A DNA stretch of 11,099 nucleotides from Acanthaster planci (taxonomy: Eukaryota > Echinodermata > Asteroidea > Valvatida > Acanthasteridae), in assembly GCF_001949145.1 (NCBI RefSeq), contig NW_019091382.1, forward strand, positions 954,418-965,516, given 5' to 3'. Numbering within the stretch: the stretch's first letter is position 1; each line of letters starts with the position of its first letter. The position numbers and the translations under genes are program-made. The notes under the pieces were generated by a model. It saw nothing but the letters and a program-made list of their open reading frames with translations, was not told the DNA's origin and searched no databases. Positions 1 to 11,099 of the stretch are shown one piece after another.

Positions 1-2700
1 CACCGCTGGCGGCCATTTTTTTGTACATGTATTTCCAACCTCACGCCCGGGAGCGATCACATCGTAACGTGTAGCTTTGCTGCTGGGAATCAACCTCGTT
101 GTCAGTGTGCACTGTGTGGCACGCACCTGTCCGCTTTCTCGGCGCAGGGGGAGGGGTCAGGCTGGATTTTTGTAATGGCTCATGTTGAAACGATGATGAT
201 ACACTGCATGATATACATTGTCTACAATGATGCACTCAGGCCTACTTTAGTTATTTGTTATTTATTTCCTAATTTTGTCTCCTTTTTTTTAATAAAGAGC
301 AGAGCGGGTGGTGGGAGGGATTTCGACCACCCCACCCTGGATTCGCACCTGGGTACCATCATTTCTGCTTATCCAAATAAGGCATATGGACAATCTGTTA
401 AACAAAATTCCAAGTTTCATACGGATCTTAGAGTTGACAAAACTGTTTTCAGGAAAAAAAAAATTTACCAGGTCTTTCACTGAGAAGACAACAGTAATGC
501 CAAAACAAAGCAGAACAAACCAACTGCTCTTTTATAATGTTTGAATTGAACAAAAACGGGCAATTAACAGAATGCGACATCTGGCCAATAGTATAGATGG
601 ATTTAAACCCAGAAGGGGTGTAAAATAACGTCGACTGACAAGCAAGAGATCATTTCTCAACACTCTTTAATGACGTGACGTCTTACAAGCTTCAATTGTA
701 ATGATACAGGACAGGACTACTTGAAACACCCCCCATCAAGTAAACTAAACTTAATACTTCATTTCTTTAATTCAAATTACATATTCTTTCCATTAGATCC
801 TTTATTATAACTATATTATAATTAATACTTTCATGTCATATATGACCCGAATTTCAAACGAAAACTTACTGGACTTTGGATAAATGCCACTATATTCTCA
901 TCAGTACGTACTGTGAAAGCTACACAATTGAAATTGTGAAAAGAGTATAGTTCTCGCTTTTGCGTATACCATTTACAGCCTAACGCGGTTATACTTTCAA
1001 TGTAATACAGCGTTGTGATCAAGTCCATCACAAGTCGAGTCAGGAGCCCTTTCGCAAGACAGATCGCAAGTAACAGGGAAACGACGACAAATTTCTTGTC
1101 AAAGTTCACTATTTTCAATAGCCTGTGACTCGATTCGGCTTGCGATGAAACATGCAAGGATCGGAAACAACATTGACAGTAACGACGCAAAACACAGCTA
1201 TACACAAACACCCAAGTTAAACATCAAAGATGTAGCATACATCACATACAGGAAAGATTGTAATAGCAAAATGACAGTCATGGACTGATACTTAGCCAAT
1301 CTAAATTGCTCTGAGTAATCGTCTTGGAAACAAGTCCAAAGTTCACCTTCCTCCGCACTGACAGCTTTCTGTACATTCTTAACATATATTTTGGCTCCCT
1401 CCCGAGCTTTGAACATGTACATTTTCTTGAACTACAAATCCATGTACAAATTAACTTACAGTATAACTTATGTAAGCTGCATATACACTGCTTAGGAAGT
1501 AAAATAGAGATATATGCAAAGTTAAAAACGAAGTTAATAAGAATTTACAAATACAATACATCTTTATACATGCAATGGCATTCTTTCTGATGTCGCTCTG
1601 ACAGGCTAAATGCGTGTGAACAATCCGTGTCATCGACAACTTCTGTGTCACACTAGACATGCTGGAGCTACTTAAGTTTTTTTTATCTACAGTGAAGAAA
1701 AGACAAAAGCTGTATACGGCAAGCACAGCGAGAGTTTAACCATGAACATTAGAGAGCACCAATACACAAGCAGCATTACTTGTCTTCCCATTTGGCAAAG
1801 GTGGACCAAGTTTTCGGGGGGGGAGGGTTTTGTTTGAGCAAGAATACATGTATCTTGGAAATTGTTTTTATAACCTATTATGGCTTGTCTCAGGCTACAG
1901 TTTGGTGCCTTTAACATGTTTTTAGAAACAAAAAAATGCCTTTCACATTTTTTAAATAATTTTTTGTTGGCCTCTGTTTGGGGGTCATACTCCCCCCATT
2001 TGCCCTTGCAATTTGGCACCCTGGTCTTGGTACATATCCTAATTACAGTTCATTCTTGATGACCGTGTTAAGAAATATTCGCAACTGAAAGAGTAAACTC
2101 CGAACCGACCAATCACTGTTTTGTTTTGTGACCCATCGTTGATCTACGAACAGTTATTACACAGCGAACACATACATTTACTGACAGCCATTTTGTGACG
2201 AGCTGTGATGGTAAAAAAATATTTCACAAGATTTGCAAAACTATCAACAAGTCACTTTTCATGGAAAACGGCGATGCAAAACTGTTTATCAATCGAACAA
2301 ATGATCGACATTGCATATAATTACTGTATCAGTTTTTCCTTTAACAAATGCGGAACCCTCCATGCTGAGATACCGCAAAGGTACACCGTTTGCATTTGAA
2401 TAATGCACTTGGCACAAGATATTCAGTGATCATTGTTACTAAAGAGTTTGCATCAAAACACGAGTTATTTTTTAAAAACTGTGATGACTGAGTTTCCAAG
2501 GTCACTTTCTCAAACAATAGCAAGGTATTGCATACCTTAATGAGTGACCAATAAAACTTTACCAAATTTGAGTGTTACATCTAGAATCTCCATCAAACAG
2601 TTTTGAACATGGCCTTGGAAAAGACAGGCTAGATGTTTTAATCCCAGATGAAACACTGATCCAAAAAAAATACATCATGAAAATAGTTTGCGGTACCCGC
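1..2700. other. 3' flanking region without a recognised gene
   Basis: AT-rich DNA with homopolymer runs, including a G9 tract near 1817-1825. It has a 7-bp hairpin (GGGTGGT/ACCACCC) at 306-332 and overlapping CRE-like TGACGTGACGTC at 671-682. Minus-strand open frames at 831-1211 and 1198-1422 are the longest; the second has protein-like composition but matches no family I know. I find no tRNA, rRNA or complete transposon here. It could hold a distal 3' UTR or exons of a neighbouring gene. Confidence 0.5.
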
Positions 2701-2735
2701 TGCTTCACCTGACTCGGACCGGCCAGCCGACCCCG

Positions 2736-2825
2736 GCAAGCTTGGTGGTCGAGTGGTTAAGACATCTGCACTAGTAAGCAGGAGGTCGAGGGTTCGAGTG
2801 AGCTTGTGAATTTTTTTGCAAGCTC
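2736..2825 (+). repeat. tRNA-derived SINE-like sequence or tRNA pseudogene
   Basis: TGGTCGAGTGG at 2746-2756 is a perfect match to a Pol III A box, and GGTTCGAG at 2791-2798 is a B-box core. Between them are a GTC/GAC D-stem and an anticodon arm with TAGTAA, close to tRNA-Thr(AGT) but with one extra loop base. The T-stem and acceptor stem do not pair in the positions set by the boxes, so it is not a working tRNA gene. A T7 run at 2811-2817 sits in the loop of a GAGCTTG/CAAGCTC hairpin (2800-2825) and could end a Pol III transcript. Confidence 0.6.
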
Positions 2826-3039
2826 TCGGACAAGCACTGAGCATACAGTGTTTATCAATATATACGTTGGGTAAGGGCAAAACTCGTTATATAAATTGAT
2901 CGCATCTTATGCATACTCAATGAGTTACTGTTCAAAATATTTTTCTATTTCATAATTTTACTTTCTTCATGCAATGGTATTGTTCACGGTGGGCAATGGC
3001 ATGCATGTGGTCTTAATCTATAAGTAAAATGTAAATTTA

Positions 3040-3182
3040 GGCTCCGTTTGTTTCACGCGGATCCCGATCGCGATCAGTGATCTGTCGCTGGTTCACTGAC
3101 ACCAGAACCCGCCTACTAGATGGCACAAACCAGCCCTGGGTTCACCGATCACGATCCAGATCCGTGAGAAACAAACGGGCCC
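3040..3182. mobile_element. Short inverted-repeat element (MITE-like), about 143 bp
   Basis: The left arm at 3040-3080 (CCGTTTGTTTC...GATC-rich) is the imperfect reverse complement of the right arm at 3142-3182 (...GAAACAAACGGGCCC). The arms are about 40 bases each and match at most positions. A second, inner pair around GGTTCAC lies near 3090 and 3139. The unit has no coding capacity. I cannot define a target-site duplication, so the superfamily is open. Confidence 0.75.
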
Positions 3183-3736
3183 ATACTGAGTTCATTTATG
3201 TACACGATAGCCTCAAGGTTCTGGTGTTGGTTAATTTGACGGCAACAACACAGATCACATCACATCAGGGGTGTTCCATCCTAGATATTTTAACTGGCAG
3301 ATGGAGAACTACAGTGCTGCCTGATACTGTTGCATAGAATTTGAGCACAAAAGTTGGCGAGTTACATTCACGATGAAATAGGAGCAGACTTGCACGTACA
3401 TGTGCTTTCATGTCAGTCAAGTTGTAGATGATAATAAACTGCAAGAACAACAAAGAAGTTGGATATTGTCTCGGCTGGTAATATTGGATTCGATTGGGAA
3501 GTTGGAATGGTGGTACTGATCTTTACGAGTGTAAAATTTGAAAAACACTGACCGGTGAACACAGTGTTTGCCTTGGCAACTCTACTGACAAGCTTTGCTC
3601 CAGAAATAGATGACTTCACATGAGCTATCACTATACCGCTGACAAATATGTTTGACCAGCTACGTATAAAGTTTAAGTAGGTCACTTGAATAGATGTTAA
3701 AACTCCTTCATTCGATGCAATTGCATTAGCAACTTC
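3183..3736. other. Gene-free stretch left of the ACK 3' end
   Basis: No recognisable gene or repeat. The open frames here (for example 3413-3685 minus) have no family features. It may include alternative 3' UTR sequence of the ACK gene. Confidence 0.4.
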
Positions 3737-3742
3737 TTTATT
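3737..3742 (-). promoter_or_regulatory. Candidate poly(A) signal of the ACK gene
   Basis: The plus-strand TTTATT is AATAAA on the coding strand, 74 bases past the stop codon. It would give a short 3' UTR ending near 3710-3725. Further signals to the left could extend the transcript. Confidence 0.5.
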
Positions 3743-3815
3743 AAAGTTATTTTAGAAATAGACGATGTCTGAGAGCAAGCAACACTTAAATGACTTGGCA
3801 TTTCGAACTGAGCAC

Positions 3816-10909
<7,094 letters not shown>

Positions 10910-10924
10910 TTAGCCAACACTTTG

Positions 10925-11035
10925 CCAGGGTTCATACATGTACATGTAAATGTACACCTTTGTGAAAAAATATTCCAGGACTTTTCCAGATTTTCCAGGT
11001 CAAAAGTTTGATTTTTCCAGGAATTAATTCAGGTT
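10925..11035 (+). repeat. Fragment of a TTCCAG-rich dispersed repeat
   Basis: The stretch starts CAGGGTTCATAC and contains TTCCAG at 10973, 10984, 10993 and 11015 in an AT-rich context. The CAGGGTT terminus with spaced TTCCAGG pieces resembles short non-autonomous DNA elements common in invertebrate genomes, possibly hAT-type. The other end is not identified. Confidence 0.4.
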
Positions 11036-11099
11036 CTGACAGTGACAACCAGACCAAGAGGTAGGCCTACACACAGCTGGCGATCAGAAAAAAAAAAAC

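Noticed and set aside
831-1211. Minus-strand 126-codon frame as a membrane protein gene
   Set aside because: Hydrophobic stretches are present, but there is no recognisable domain, and AT-rich DNA gives such frames by chance.
2736-2807. Functional tRNA gene of 72 bases
   Set aside because: A GCAAGCT/AGCTTGT stem can be drawn, but it is out of register with the A and B boxes, the T-stem does not pair and the anticodon loop has eight bases.

Overview
The window is eukaryotic genomic DNA, most likely from an invertebrate animal. One gene is spread over seven exons with GT-AG introns. The introns and flanks are AT-rich and carry several short inverted-repeat (MITE-like) elements, a tRNA-derived SINE-like piece and a minisatellite. 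The repeat landscape would suit a marine deuterostome or a mollusc, but the sequence alone does not fix the taxon.

Layout. The gene lies on the minus strand, so it reads from right to left. It is the 3' part of an ACK-family non-receptor tyrosine kinase (TNK2/ACK1-like). Reading from the right edge: exon A 10716-10807 (DFG and activation loop), exon B 10011-10137 (CAPE motif and helix-F region), exon C 8957-9103 (end of the kinase C-lobe), exon D 8548-8648 (start of the SH3), exon E 7551-7745 (rest of the SH3 plus CRIB), exon F 6710-6810 (linker), exon G 3816-6313 (a 2.5-kb terminal exon ending in TGA). All six junctions keep frame. Together they encode 1086 residues, numbered below with 1 = Ile at 10807. 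The N-terminal SAM-like region and the kinase N-lobe with HRD loop must lie beyond position 11099.

The long tail carries a clathrin box, DPF and NPF endocytic motifs, three YDxV motifs, two LPPRxP motifs, a Mig6-like PIMRDG...STHY segment present twice, and a C-terminal UBA region that matches the end of vertebrate ACK1. Known ACK1 biology (Cdc42 effector, clathrin and ubiquitin binding, EGFR trafficking) fits this layout; the function in this animal is inferred.

Positions 1-3815 are the 3' flank, with a candidate poly(A) signal at 3737-3742, a MITE at 3040-3182 and the SINE-like piece near 2736-2825. I recognise no other gene there. The introns hold a TTAA-flanked element (6951-7138), an 18-bp minisatellite rich in CATGTG E-boxes (7963-8124), a 144-bp tandem duplication joined to an inverted arm (9290-9687), a foldback element (10316-10511) and a TTCCAG-rich repeat fragment (10925-11035). 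I see no wholly new biological system. The duplicated Mig6-type motif and the altered SH3 surface of this ACK protein are the observations most worth following.
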